From assembly GCF_008757455.1 (NCBI RefSeq), contig NZ_VCMV01000078.1, positions 1 to 35,490 on the forward strand: a stretch of 35,490 nt of DNA. The letters run 5' to 3'. This DNA comes from Microvirga brassicacearum. GTDB taxonomy: Bacteria; Pseudomonadota; Alphaproteobacteria; Rhizobiales; Beijerinckiaceae. A program made the translations under genes and the position numbers. Below the pieces are notes generated by a model, which worked only from the letters and a program-made list of their open reading frames with translations, was not told where the DNA came from and searched no databases. This document shows, piece by piece, positions 1 through 9,382 of the stretch (position 1 is the stretch's first letter; each line of letters opens with the position of its first letter).

Positions 1-2332
1 CCCGCCCATCCCGGCCCTTCCCCGAATAGGCGACCACTTCCGGCGCGCGATCCTTGCCCGACCCGACGATCAGGTCGAGCACTCCGTCCCCATCCACATC
101 GCCCATGGCGACACTGACGCTTCCTTGATAGTTCGGAAAAGGAGTGACGGTGGCGAGGACTCGATCACCATTGCCGTCGAAGACACGGACTTCCGCGGCT
201 TTGCCTTCGGCACCGGGAATTGCGACCGCGTAGGTCGAGATCGCCGGGATCACGTTGATGAGCGCCATCAGTCCGTTGTCTTCGTGATTGAGACGATGGC
301 AATGCATCACGTAGAGCCCGTCGTAATCATCGAAACGGGTGCGGATTGCCAGGATGCCGGGCTCGATCACGCTCTCGTCGATCTGCATGGTCGGGGCCGG
401 CGCGTTGGCGTTGTCTACGCCCCACTTCTCCGGGCCGGTCTTCAACCCCGTCGTGGGATCGTAATACTCCACGACCTGGAAATCGTTGACATGGATGTGG
501 ATTGGATGCTCGTCATTGTTGCTGTTGACGAAGCGCCATTCCTCGACCGAACCAAGCCGTGGTTGAATGAGAGGCATATTGGGAAATGCAGCTGCGTCGA
601 AGGCATAGACGAACGCCTTCGGATCTGAAGTCGTCGCCAGATCGTTCAAAAAGCCGCCGGAAATCTTGATCTCACGCTTGACGTCCGGGGTGGTGCCGGA
701 GAGCTCCACAAAAGACGTGTAGGCGCCAAGTGGCTGACCCTCGACGAAGGCGGTCGTCGTCCCCGCCCCCTCGGACGGAGTGGCTTTTGCCAGCAGCTGG
801 GTGGGAAAGGCAAAGAAACCGTCGACGTAGCTCACCGCGGAAGGCGGCACGCTCAGGCTGCCCAGCACCGCCGGGGGATTCCCGGTGCCGTCATTGGTGT
901 AGAGCACACCGGGTGCCGTGATCGTCTTTGCGCCACCACCGCGCGGCGGCATCTCAAGCACCAGATCACCTTGGGCGGGGATCGTCACCGCAATGGCGTA
1001 TCGACTAGCCGGGGGAATGAGCAGGCGCGTGCCGTTCTCTGTCACCGGGTAATGCACCTCGGGATAGGGGTTCCCGTCCTGCCCGACGACGGCAATCTGC
1101 GGATGCCGGCCCGTGGCGGTTTCCGTCAGCTGGACGTTCATGTAGGCAAAGTCGCTGACGTTCGAGAGAACCCAGATCTCCGTCTGGCCCGCCTTGCTCC
1201 GGATCACGGGCTGGAACTGGCCGTTGACCGTGAACTGCACGTCCCGTCCGCTATCGGGAAGCGACGGATTCGCGGGTACATCCAGCTCCGCCTGGCCACC
1301 GGCCGCGGTGAAGCGCTGCAGGTTGCTCGGAATGGCCTGCAGGAGACCTCGGTCGTTTCTTATCGAAAGGGGTCCCGCGTACCAAACCGTGAAGAACTTC
1401 GATCCGACCGCGGACCTCGCGAAATTCACCGGCGCAAGCGACGGTCGATAAATCCCCTTCGCGAGTTCGTCGCCCTTCGGCGGAACGATCGAACTGACAT
1501 ACTGCGCCCAGTTCGCATTATTGAGCTGTGGCGCTCCACCTGCCCGATCGAACACGAAATTGTACTGGAGGAGCATATTGCGGACAGGGATGTTCTTCTC
1601 TGTCACGACAGGCAGATTGCCGTCAGTCCGTCCAATCGCAAGGAGGCCGACCAGGCCCCCATAGACTTGCGGCGCGGTCAGGGAGTGAAGGTGGCTGTGG
1701 TACCAGTAGGCTCCCTGCGGCATGTTTTGCGGAATGTCATACGTGTAAGTATTCGACATACCCGCAGGGATGTGGAGCATGACGTTATCGGCATTTCCCT
1801 TCGGACTGACGTGAATACCGTGAACATGAAGATTGAGCGGCGAATCCTTGAGTTGGATCGGATAGATCGGCACCGCTCCATCTTTGGCCGTGTATTGAGG
1901 GCTGAAATAATCCTCGATCGTCAGGCCGCTCAGGGCGTTGTCCAGGTGAACGATCAGCTTCTCGCCCGGAAAAACCTGCAACGTCGGGGCGGGATAAAGC
2001 CCCTTGCCCGTCACGTTGTTGTCGGAAGCAGTGCCCTGGATCAGCTCATAATCGAACAGAAGGAAGTTCTGGACGGGTTTGGCCGCCGTATCGAGGGCGA
2101 CCTGGCCCTGACGCGCGGTCAGCCGAACCTCGAGAACACCATCCTTCGTCGCCAGCGTGATCGGCTCCCTGTAGTCGGGAGAAGCAGCGACCCTCGATGC
2201 TACGCGAGCATCCTGCGCATCCGCGCGCGAGATGGATCCAATCGCGATAGACAAGACAATCATGGCGCTGGCGATCAGCGGATGGAACAGACCGTCGAAC
2301 GGTAGGGCGCGGTCAACTTGGGGATGCTGCAT
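1..2332 (-). CDS. Multicopper oxidase with C-terminal FG-GAP-type repeats (partial)
   Basis: Secreted laccase/CotA-like multicopper oxidase, expected to oxidise a small molecule or metal ion in the periplasm while reducing O2 to water. The frame is open from an ATG at 2332 to the window edge, so the C-terminus is missing. The N-terminus has a hydrophobic stretch ending in SRADA, a likely signal peptide. All copper motifs are visible in order: LHVHG, WYHSHLH, HPIHIHVNDF and MHCHRLNHEDNGLM. In the last motif the residue ten after the Cys, the type-1 axial position, is Leu rather than the Met of CotA. About 50 residues later the chain enters a calcium-loop repeat (GDVDGDGVLDLIVG) of FG-GAP/VCBS type, so the oxidase is fused to propeller-like repeats. 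It is the last visible gene of the minus operon, 46 bases after the cytochrome c gene. The start has no strong ribosome site, and an internal ATG about 23 codons in is an alternative. The family is secure; the substrate is unknown. Confidence 0.9.
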   Translation of the reverse strand, partial: MQHPQVDRALPFDGLFHPLIASAMIVLSIAIGSISRADAQDARVASRVAASPDYREPITLATKDGVLEVRLTARQGQVALDTAAKPVQNFLLFDYELIQGTASDNNVTGKGLYPAPTLQVFPGEKLIVHLDNALSGLTIEDYFSPQYTAKDGAVPIYPIQLKDSPLNLHVHGIHVSPKGNADNVMLHIPAGMSNTYTYDIPQNMPQGAYWYHSHLHSLTAPQVYGGLVGLLAIGRTDGNLPVVTEKNIPVRNMLLQYNFVFDRAGGAPQLNNANWAQYVSSIVPPKGDELAKGIYRPSLAPVNFARSAVGSKFFTVWYAGPLSIRNDRGLLQAIPSNLQRFTAAGGQAELDVPANPSLPDSGRDVQFTVNGQFQPVIRSKAGQTEIWVLSNVSDFAYMNVQLTETATGRHPQIAVVGQDGNPYPEVHYPVTENGTRLLIPPASRYAIAVTIPAQGDLVLEMPPRGGGAKTITAPGVLYTNDGTGNPPAVLGSLSVPPSAVSYVDGFFAFPTQLLAKATPSEGAGTTTAFVEGQPLGAYTSFVELSGTTPDVKREIKISGGFLNDLATTSDPKAFVYAFDAAAFPNMPLIQPRLGSVEEWRFVNSNNDEHPIHIHVNDFQVVEYYDPTTGLKTGPEKWGVDNANAPAPTMQIDESVIEPGILAIRTRFDDYDGLYVMHCHRLNHEDNGLMALINVIPAISTYAVAIPGAEGKAAEVRVFDGNGDRVLATVTPFPNYQGSVSVAMGDVDGDGVLDLIVGSGKDRAPEVVAYSGKGRDGR

Positions 2333-2378
2333 GAGTTTTCCGAACAATCGCCAGAGTTACGAATAAGAGAGACACGCG

Positions 2379-3005
2379 TCAGGGGCACGCGGCTCCAGTT
2401 TTCACCCAGGCCTCGACCAGGGCGCCGGCCTCTTTCTGAGTTCCCGGAGCGGGCTGACGACCGAATCCTGGCGCCCAGGCCCACCCTACAAGGGTGTCCG
2501 AACCGATATGCTCGATGAGGTCAGCCAGGGAGCGTCCACCATTCCGCTTGGGGTCCTTGATCTGGGCGCAAATCTGGGAAATCGTCTTGCCTTCCCAGGC
2601 CATCTCCGCAGGTGCGAGATGCCAGAGGGGGTGCCCCGGCATGCGGCCCGGATCAAAGTTTGTTTCCTGGTGACAGCTCGAGCATTGCATCGTGGCAAGC
2701 CCAAAACCATCCGGTCCCCGAGAAACGGGCGGTTCATGCAAGCGGCGGAGATCGCCCTGCCGCGGGCGATCGGTGGCCGGATGACAATTCGTGCATCGAG
2801 GATGAGTCAGGACCTTGCCAAGTTCGGTAAAAAATGCCGCCGAGCGTTGATCGGGATTTGAAATGGACCCAAAGCTCTCTGGGGCAGCCAGACTACCGGC
2901 CGCGGCCGGAGACTCCGCATGGACTGCGATGCCGACCGTCAGAATATTGCCTAGCGCCAGCGCCCACGCCAAAACAAGAACGGGAAGCATCCTCGCGGAT
3001 TTCAT
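2379..3005 (-). CDS. Periplasmic cytochrome c with two CXXCH motifs
   Basis: Small exported cytochrome c, probably the electron acceptor for the molybdenum hydroxylase encoded just upstream. It has two haem-attachment motifs, CTNCH and CSSCH, and an N-terminal hydrophobic signal segment (LPVLVLAWALALGNIL). The frame could begin at 3155, but that start lies inside the preceding gene and adds an Arg-rich stretch. The ATG at 3005 has a GGGAG ribosome site about nine bases upstream and starts directly at a basic n-region (MKSARM), so I chose it (208 aa). Cytochromes c often accompany IorAB-type aldehyde or heterocycle dehydrogenases that lack an FAD subunit. That this is the partner is inferred from the gene order. 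Confidence 0.85.
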   Translation of the reverse strand: MKSARMLPVLVLAWALALGNILTVGIAVHAESPAAAGSLAAPESFGSISNPDQRSAAFFTELGKVLTHPRCTNCHPATDRPRQGDLRRLHEPPVSRGPDGFGLATMQCSSCHQETNFDPGRMPGHPLWHLAPAEMAWEGKTISQICAQIKDPKRNGGRSLADLIEHIGSDTLVGWAWAPGFGRQPAPGTQKEAGALVEAWVKTGAACP

Positions 3006-3073
3006 CAGTCGACTCCCTGCGCCTGATCGCGCTCGTATGCTGTTCAAACCGCGGTCCCTTGCCGGTGCCGTCA

Positions 3074-3589
3074 TCAGGTCAGATAGCGGCCTGGATCCGC
3101 GAGAATGACGTCGCGAACCGCCTGGTGGTATTTGACGTAACCGGTGCATCGGCAAAGGTGTCCGTCAAGCGCCTCCACGATGGCCTTCTCAAGATCCGCG
3201 CGGGATATCGGCTTTCTCTCGAGGCGCTCCAGGAATACTTGACCCTCGTTCAAGAACCCGGGAGTACAATAGCCGCACTGAAACGCAAAATGCTCGATGA
3301 AACCTTTTTGCAGAGCCGTGAGTTCGCCGTTGATCGCATGACCTTCGATCGTGCGGATCTTCTTGCCGTTGAAGCTCAGTGCCGGGATGACACATGTCGG
3401 CTTTGTGTGGCTCGTGCCGTCATCACCGTCGACGATCACCGCGCAGCTCAGGCATTGTGCGGCCCCACAGCCGAATTTCGTGCCGGTGAGACCGAGAACC
3501 TCGCGCAGAAAGTCGTTCATGGTCAGTTCGGCACGGACATCGATGGGACCGTAGAGGCGCCCGTTAATCGTTAGGGAAAGTGTCGTCAC
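3074..3589 (-). CDS. [2Fe-2S] subunit of an IorA-like molybdenum hydroxylase
   Basis: Small iron-sulfur subunit (171 aa) of a xanthine-oxidase-family enzyme, carrying electrons from the molybdenum centre toward the cytochrome. Both cluster sites are present: a plant-ferredoxin-type site near residues 41-49 (CGAAQCLSC, with a further Cys at CVIP) and the C-terminal helical site with CGYCTPG and CRCTGY. Length and order match isoquinoline 1-oxidoreductase alpha and related aldehyde dehydrogenase small subunits. Its start overlaps the end of the large-subunit gene by four bases (ATGA), suggesting translational coupling. Confidence 0.93.
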   Translation of the reverse strand: MTTLSLTINGRLYGPIDVRAELTMNDFLREVLGLTGTKFGCGAAQCLSCAVIVDGDDGTSHTKPTCVIPALSFNGKKIRTIEGHAINGELTALQKGFIEHFAFQCGYCTPGFLNEGQVFLERLERKPISRADLEKAIVEALDGHLCRCTGYVKYHQAVRDVILADPGRYLT

Positions 3590-6351
3590 GCCAACACTCC
3601 CTTCAGCATTGCTTGCGTCACCGGCAGGGCATTGAAGCGATGACCGGTGGCGTCAAAGATTGCGTTCAAGAGCGCGGGAACGATCGGTATCATGACAACT
3701 TCCGCCATACCCTTCGGAGGCTCCTTCGGAGAGAAGGGTGGAAGGACCTCAATTTCGAGGTCGTGAAGAGGAAGGTCCGAGCCGCGCGCTATCAGATACT
3801 GACCGAGATTCCATTTCCCGTTTCCGGGTCCCTCCTCAAAGGGCGGCAACGTTTCCAAGAGCGCATATCCGACGCCCATCGCAAAGCCGCCCTGCGCCTG
3901 TCCGACAACCACCTCGGGGACGAGCACCTGGCCGCATTCGAGAACGCTATAAGCCTTCGCGATCCGGAGTACGCCGGTGGCGCGCTCGATCTCCACGCGG
4001 ACGAGCGTGCCGCACAAGGACGAGAAGGCCGTTCCTATGCGGTTGTAATCGGCTGGCGGAAACGCAACCGCGCTGCGATCAAGACGCGTGAAGGCGGCAC
4101 TCCCTAACTGTATAGCAAGCGCGTCGATATCGGCCGTCCATTCTTGGTCGCCAATGGCAAATGTCGCTTGTGACCACGCCCAGCGCGAAAACGCGTGCGC
4201 CATGGCGCCTGTCACGCCTTTTCGCGCGTGCGCCTTGGCGGCGATCGCCTTAAGCGGCAGAGGCGACAACCCCGACATGACGAGGTAGCCGTCCTGCCAA
4301 AAGGCCTCGTCCGATTGCTTCGACCGTGGATCGTTCGGCGCGATTCCCCAGAGGTCGAGCGCCGCAGGCCAGAGGCCGAAGCGAAATACGACCCTTGCAG
4401 CCTCCGCCGCAGCCTGTGTACCCACATGCGCGCCGATCGAAGCGCTCGTCGCGGAGCTAATAGCAGGAACCCAACCCGTGTCGCGTGCCGCCGTATCCTG
4501 CTCCTCTTGGCTAATCAAATAGGCGTCGCCTGACGTGAAGAGACCGAGTGCGTCGAAGACATCGACCTGCGCCACCGTGACTTCATCAGCGATACTGCCG
4601 AGATGAAGCGCGACGCGATTGGCCAGGGCCGTTCCAATTCCGTTGCCCATCTCGACTGCGTCGCTATGGATCGAGATACGACCCTCCGGATCGATAGACA
4701 CCGTTCCGAGCGAACAGTCGGCACCGGTGCCATAGTCCTTCATTGAGCATGCCACGCCGGTACCGATCAGAACACCTGCCGGGGCACGCGCTTTTTCCTC
4801 GGCGCGCCGCTTCCAGATCGCATGACGGTCGAGCTTGTCGAGGATCTCGGGCGTGCGGACCGATACTGAATAGGGGTTTCCGGTCATCGTCCGACCGCCG
4901 ACCTTGAGCGCATTGCGTCGCCGGAACTCGATCGGATCGAGTGGTAGCGCGGCCGCCGCTTCGTCGACGAGGACTTCCAGCGCCGTCATTGTCTGCAGCG
5001 TCCCGTATCCGCGCATCGATCCAGCGGTTACGCCGCGAGAGTGGACCGCAACGGTGGTCACGTCGACTTTGGGGACATCGTAAATGCCGGTCGCGCCGGT
5101 CGCACCCACCACCGCAACGCTGGTCGAATAGTTCATGAGACCGCCGCCATCGAGAACATGGTCCGCAGCAAAAGCGACGATCTTTCCCGTCGCACGGTCA
5201 ATTCCGATCTCGCTGTGCATCTTGAATGGATGGCGTTTGATACCGCCCTGAAACTGTTGATAGCGATCATGCGCCAAGCGGACCGGGCGGCCCGGAAAGA
5301 ACATTGCGGCGAGCGCCACGTAAAGCGGGAATGGGGTGTGATCACGCCCGCCGAAACCACCGCCGACATAGGCGAACTGTGCATCGATCCGGCTCGGCTT
5401 GTAGGCGTCGGCCGCCTCTCCCAGCAGGAACGCAATCGCGCTCCCGGCCTCGAAGGGCGACTGGACCCCGAGTACGAGCTTGAGGTCCTTGCTGGCGGAA
5501 TCAAACCACGCTAGGCCCGCTTCCGGCTCAAGGAACATGGGATCGACGGATTGTGTTTCGAAGTCGCGAGCAAGCGTCAGGATGGAAGGATCCTTGCGCG
5601 CGAGAGCGGCGCGAATGTCCTCGCCATAGGTCGCGCCCTTAACGTATTCACCGCCCTTCGCGACGGGAAGCGGCTGCCAGATTGGCCGCCCTGAGCTTTC
5701 GAGAAAGCCTGGGCTGATCCAGCCTTCCTGAATAGGCGAATAGATATCGGGCGCGTCCGGCGTCGCACCGGCGACGCGGGTGAAGCGAAAGGCGGCGTAA
5801 TTGGCACCGGGAACCGGACCGGTCTCGGCGCCAAACCTCAAGAAGTTGTCCTCTCGCAATGCGAGCCGCGCGCGATCGAACGCATCGAACGTGTCGAAGA
5901 TGAGCAGTGCGACAGGCTGCCCGAGATAGAGCGGCGTCTTGCCGACAGGACAGAAGAGGTCCCCAGTATAGAATTCCGGGACGCGCGTCCCGATACGCTC
6001 AAGGTCTGCCGCTGTCACAACGACCGAAGGTGGGGCAAGCTTGCCCAACCGCTCCAGGTCAAGACCGGAATAGACGTGAGTGGCGTCCGCAGCGCGAACA
6101 AGCAGCGCGTGGGATGTCTCCCCCGGCCACCCTGGAAGATCCGCCGCGCGAAAGTCGGAGGCGTAGAGTTTGGCGCCCGTTGCCTTGGCTACACCGTCGA
6201 CCCGGCCCGAAGCCGGCCTGCTGACGCCCCTGCCCGGCAATGTTTCATGCACAAGGAAGCCCAGGGTGTCTGCCAATGAAAGTCGAGAGATACCGAGCGT
6301 AATGCCGCTGGCGGTGACCCACTTCATCAACTCCCGCCGCGATGGACGCAT
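3586..6351 (-). CDS. Molybdopterin-binding subunit, IorB-like (xanthine dehydrogenase family)
   Basis: Large catalytic subunit (921 aa) that hydroxylates an aldehyde or N-heterocycle using a molybdenum-cytosine-dinucleotide-type cofactor. The N-terminus has a twin-arginine-type pattern (RRELMKW followed by a hydrophobic stretch), as in IorB proteins that are exported already folded. Cofactor-binding stretches are recognisable: GGFGGRDHTPF, GSMRGYGTLQ and EMGNGIGTA. Near the C-terminus KGMAEVVMIP aligns with the usual GEP segment, so the catalytic Glu appears to be kept although the flanking Gly and Pro are replaced. There is no FAD-subunit gene nearby, consistent with electron transfer to cytochrome c. 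It is the first gene of the operon. The real substrate cannot be told from sequence; isoquinoline is only the namesake. Confidence 0.92.
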   Translation of the reverse strand: MRPSRRELMKWVTASGITLGISRLSLADTLGFLVHETLPGRGVSRPASGRVDGVAKATGAKLYASDFRAADLPGWPGETSHALLVRAADATHVYSGLDLERLGKLAPPSVVVTAADLERIGTRVPEFYTGDLFCPVGKTPLYLGQPVALLIFDTFDAFDRARLALREDNFLRFGAETGPVPGANYAAFRFTRVAGATPDAPDIYSPIQEGWISPGFLESSGRPIWQPLPVAKGGEYVKGATYGEDIRAALARKDPSILTLARDFETQSVDPMFLEPEAGLAWFDSASKDLKLVLGVQSPFEAGSAIAFLLGEAADAYKPSRIDAQFAYVGGGFGGRDHTPFPLYVALAAMFFPGRPVRLAHDRYQQFQGGIKRHPFKMHSEIGIDRATGKIVAFAADHVLDGGGLMNYSTSVAVVGATGATGIYDVPKVDVTTVAVHSRGVTAGSMRGYGTLQTMTALEVLVDEAAAALPLDPIEFRRRNALKVGGRTMTGNPYSVSVRTPEILDKLDRHAIWKRRAEEKARAPAGVLIGTGVACSMKDYGTGADCSLGTVSIDPEGRISIHSDAVEMGNGIGTALANRVALHLGSIADEVTVAQVDVFDALGLFTSGDAYLISQEEQDTAARDTGWVPAISSATSASIGAHVGTQAAAEAARVVFRFGLWPAALDLWGIAPNDPRSKQSDEAFWQDGYLVMSGLSPLPLKAIAAKAHARKGVTGAMAHAFSRWAWSQATFAIGDQEWTADIDALAIQLGSAAFTRLDRSAVAFPPADYNRIGTAFSSLCGTLVRVEIERATGVLRIAKAYSVLECGQVLVPEVVVGQAQGGFAMGVGYALLETLPPFEEGPGNGKWNLGQYLIARGSDLPLHDLEIEVLPPFSPKEPPKGMAEVVMIPIVPALLNAIFDATGHRFNALPVTQAMLKGVLA

Positions 6352-6937
6352 CGTGTTATTCTCTTCACAAATCTCCGCGATTGGAGACTACACACATCAA
6401 CACTCAAGCTTGGCAGAGGCGGCAGAGCGAGAAACCTAGAAGCACTGTGGAGCGCCGCGAACGATACAGCCGCGGGGTCTTAGCGTAGCGGATTTACACC
6501 TACCCTAGAGGAATTCATACCAAAGGATAGCCGTTTTTCGCGAGCTCGCCCTAGCCTTCGCCGAGGGAAAGTTGCCCGCCCTCACGTCGGCCCGATCGCA
6601 AGGTTGAACTGGCCTCGGCCTTGGCTCCCATCGCCTTGACGGGAATCCAACCGGCGCCAAGCGAGATGCCTCCGTCCCGAACAGGCCGAACGGAATGCCG
6701 CCTAGTCCCGTACCCAAGCAGATGAGGATTTTGGGTTTTCAGTCGACGGAGTCGACGTTCATGGAAGGTTTGACTACTCCTCGCGGAACGCCTTGTGAGA
6801 TTGTCTGTCAGCGGTCTCGTCCGGTAGGATAAGACCGTTCGAAAGCCAGTTTGCACGAACGTCTCCACTGGCATGCCCGGCAGCAATTTCTCGGCGCCGA
6901 GACGATCCTCCTCGCCCTCGAGAAAGGCGATCCGAAC
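6352..6937. other. Non-coding stretch upstream of the oxidoreductase operon
   Basis: About 590 bases without a recognisable gene. The part next to 6351 must hold the promoter of the minus-strand oxidoreductase operon; a purine-rich GAAGAGA lies about ten bases before its start codon. No convincing -35/-10 pair was seen. Short open frames here have no motif I recognise. The end near 6938 merges into the transposase remnant, so part of the stretch may be decayed mobile DNA. Confidence 0.4.
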
Positions 6938-7185
6938 CTGACGCCTAGCGGCTCCATAGGAGCGGAGCTTGTCGGTGATGATGCGCTTGGGCGGGATGCC
7001 TTTGCGTTCTCGTCAGCCGGACCAGCACGCGTTTGGCTGCCTTGGTATTGCGCCGGGTCTGGACGATTTCATCGAGCACGTGCCCCTCGTGATCGACTGC
7101 CCGCCACAGCCAATGCTTCTTTCCGGCGATGTTGATGACCACCTCATCCAGATGCCATCTGTCCCTACAGAGCCCAGTCCAGGCT
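6938..7185 (-). mobile_element. IS6-family transposase remnant (internal fragment, frameshifted)
   Basis: Fragment of the DDE catalytic core of an IS6-family transposase. On the minus strand one frame reads RWHLDEV, then WLWRAVDHEGHVLDEIVQ and RRNTKAAKR, the characteristic IS6 core. The homology then continues in another frame as ITDKLRSYGAARRQ. The N-terminal helix-turn-helix part and the C-terminus are missing and no terminal inverted repeats were found, so it cannot be active. Its broken left end coincides with the stop codon of the FG-GAP gene at 7165, suggesting that the insertion or a later deletion created that gene's present C-terminus. Confidence 0.75.
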
Positions 7186-9222
7186 TTCGCGCGCCAGCAG
7201 AACGTCAACGTTCTGGTGGAATTCGAGGATCTCGGCACCGCGGTCGAGCCAATCCTGGAGTGTGCTGAGCCCGGCCTGATCGCGGGTCAGAAACATCGTT
7301 CCGTTCACATCGAGTCCCGAATAAGCACCGGTCGCAATGAAGCTGCTGGTGATGAAAGCCTGCAGGTCGGCGGGAGCACTTTGTCCGACGATCGCCACGC
7401 GATCGCGTGCGAAATCGAATGTACTGTCGTCCGCGAGCACGTTGACGCCGCCGCCCGCCAGGACGAAGAGATCCCGCCCGGCGCCGGTGTGAAAGAGATT
7501 GCCGCCGCCACCGCCGATAAACACCGCACCGTCTCGATCGGTCAGGACATCCTTTCCGCCGCCCCCGGATAGGAGGTCCATTCCCGCGCCGCCGTCGAGA
7601 CTGTCGGCGCCGGCTGCGCCAAAGAGCGCATCTCCGCCATCATCTCCGGCAATCCAGTCGCCAAGGGATCCGCCGCTGACATAATCGTCGCCAGATCCGG
7701 CATCGAACTGACGGCCGGTTTCATAGCCCGCCGCAATAGAAGCCGCATTGTCGCCAGGGAGGTTGACCCGATCGTTGCCTCCAAGGGCGGCATATTGCGC
7801 ACCTTCCGTATAGTCGGACGGGCGCACCGTCGCGAAATCGATGACGTCGCGGTCTTCGCCAAACAGAGGCGTGGCGCCCAGAAGGGAACGAAGCGATGCG
7901 CCGTGGTAGATGAAGGATGCGCCCTCGGCTCCATTGTAGTCCTTGGCGCCCACGATAATATCGGACAGGCCGTCATTATCGACGTCGCCGGCCGACCAGA
8001 GCGAGAACCCAAAATGACCGCCTGCCTGATCGCCGTCGATGACGAGGGCCGGGTTTGCGGCCAAGCCCTGGGATCCGCCGAGATACAGGAAGACCTGCCC
8101 GGCCCCAGCCAGCGTTCCGGTCGAATCCGTTACCGCCGCAAGAGGTGCGCCAACAATGACGTCGTCGAAGCCGTCGCCGTTGATGTCGCCGGCGGAAGCG
8201 ACATAGTTGCCAAAGAAGCTGCCGGCGTTGGGCCCGAACGCCGTCCAAGAGGCGGTTGCGGACAGGCCCGTCGCCGAGCCGAGATAAAGGTAGGCCGCGC
8301 CCTCCTTCTGACGCGAACCGGGCGCGTCATGAAGACGGGCTCCAATGATGACGTCGTCGAAGCCATCGCCATTCACGTCGCCGGCGGACGCGACGCTGCG
8401 TCCGAAATCAGCGCCGGAATCCGGGCTGTCCGCTTGCCAATCGGCGGTGGTCGACAAGCCTTGGGCGGATCCGAGCCAGACCGAGACCCGCCCCGCCTCT
8501 CCGCTTCCGGTATCGTATTTTGGTGCGCCACCGATCAGATCGGCGAAGCCGTCTCCGTTCACATCTCCCGCCGTGGCCGCCCCTCAACCGAGGCCGGCAC
8601 CAGCGTCGTCGCTGACGACGAACCAGTCATGGTGGGTGCTCAGACCGGTCGCGGAGCCGAGATAGACCGCTAAGCCACCGGCATCGATATGCGCTGGATC
8701 CAAAGGGCTGTCGTGAAAATAAGCCGAGACGACAACGTCATCGAAGCCATCGCCGTTGACGTCTCCCGCCGTTCCGACAGCCCGACCGAACCGATCGCCA
8801 AGTTGCGGGCTCTGCACCTCCCAATCGGGCGTCGCGGAAGGCCCCGTCGGAGACCCGAGATACACATAAGCCTTGGGTCGGAAATCGCCGTCGTCGGGGC
8901 TGTCGGCAAACGTCGGACCTCCGACAATGATGTCGGCAAAACCGTCGCCGTTCACATCGCCCGCACCGCGGACGGCGCGGCCGAAATGCCAGCCCACAAG
9001 GTTGCTTTCCCCTCGCCACAGAGGAGCGCTCTCGACGCCGCTCGAGCCACCCCGGTACACAAACGCCGCGCCCTCGGCAGATTCGTTCCCGTCCCAAAGG
9101 TAGGCGCCGACAATGACATCGTCGAAACCGTCTCCATCGACATCGCCTGCGCCCGCGACCTCGACGCCAAACTCAGCGCGCGGTTGACCAATTCTTCCGA
9201 GCCAGTTCGCTGTGATGCGCAT
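7165..9222 (-). pseudogene. FG-GAP seven-repeat / RTX-like secreted protein gene with an in-frame TGA
   Basis: Probable extracellular calcium-binding protein. The ATG at 9222 has an AGGGTGG ribosome site. The frame holds seven FG-GAP repeats (cores such as GDVDGDGFDDVIVG, GDVNGDGFADIIVG, GDINGDGFDDVIVG), the number needed for a seven-bladed propeller. These are followed by RTX-like Gly/Asp repeats (GSGDDYVSGG, GAAGADSLDGG, GAGMDLLSGG), typical of type I secreted proteins. The frame is cut by a TGA at 8584-8586, between repeats three and four. Reading through it, the repeat stays in register and the TGA sits exactly where sister repeats have Arg in FGRAV, so a single CGA-to-TGA change explains it. 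The downstream part opens with a GTG inside a repeat core and has no ribosome site, so it is not a separate gene. The C-terminus ends at an IS6 remnant and may be truncated. A sequencing error or stop read-through are alternatives. Confidence 0.8.
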
Positions 9223-9382
9223 GGTCCACCCTGAAATCGGGAAAAGGGACGCGAGAGACGCAACACAAGTGAACTACGGAATTGTAGAGCAGGCGTCATG
9301 TACAATCGAGGTGACATCAATGATCTGCCCGGAGAGATATTGGCCATAGGTTTTCGAGCCGTCCATTTCTATTATGACTTAC

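Noticed and set aside
971..2305. Plus-strand open frame of 444 codons opposite the multicopper oxidase
   Set aside because: The minus strand has all four copper motifs in order; the plus frame has no recognisable motif.
7165..8562. The downstream FG-GAP part as an independent gene starting at 8562
   Set aside because: It would start with a GTG inside a repeat core, without a ribosome site, and is in exact register with the upstream part; a nonsense change is simpler.
7950..9170. Regularly spaced similar DNA segments that might suggest a CRISPR array or tandem DNA repeat
   Set aside because: They encode the FG-GAP core GD-V/I-N/D-GDGF; spacing and divergence follow protein repeats, not identical short repeats with unique spacers.
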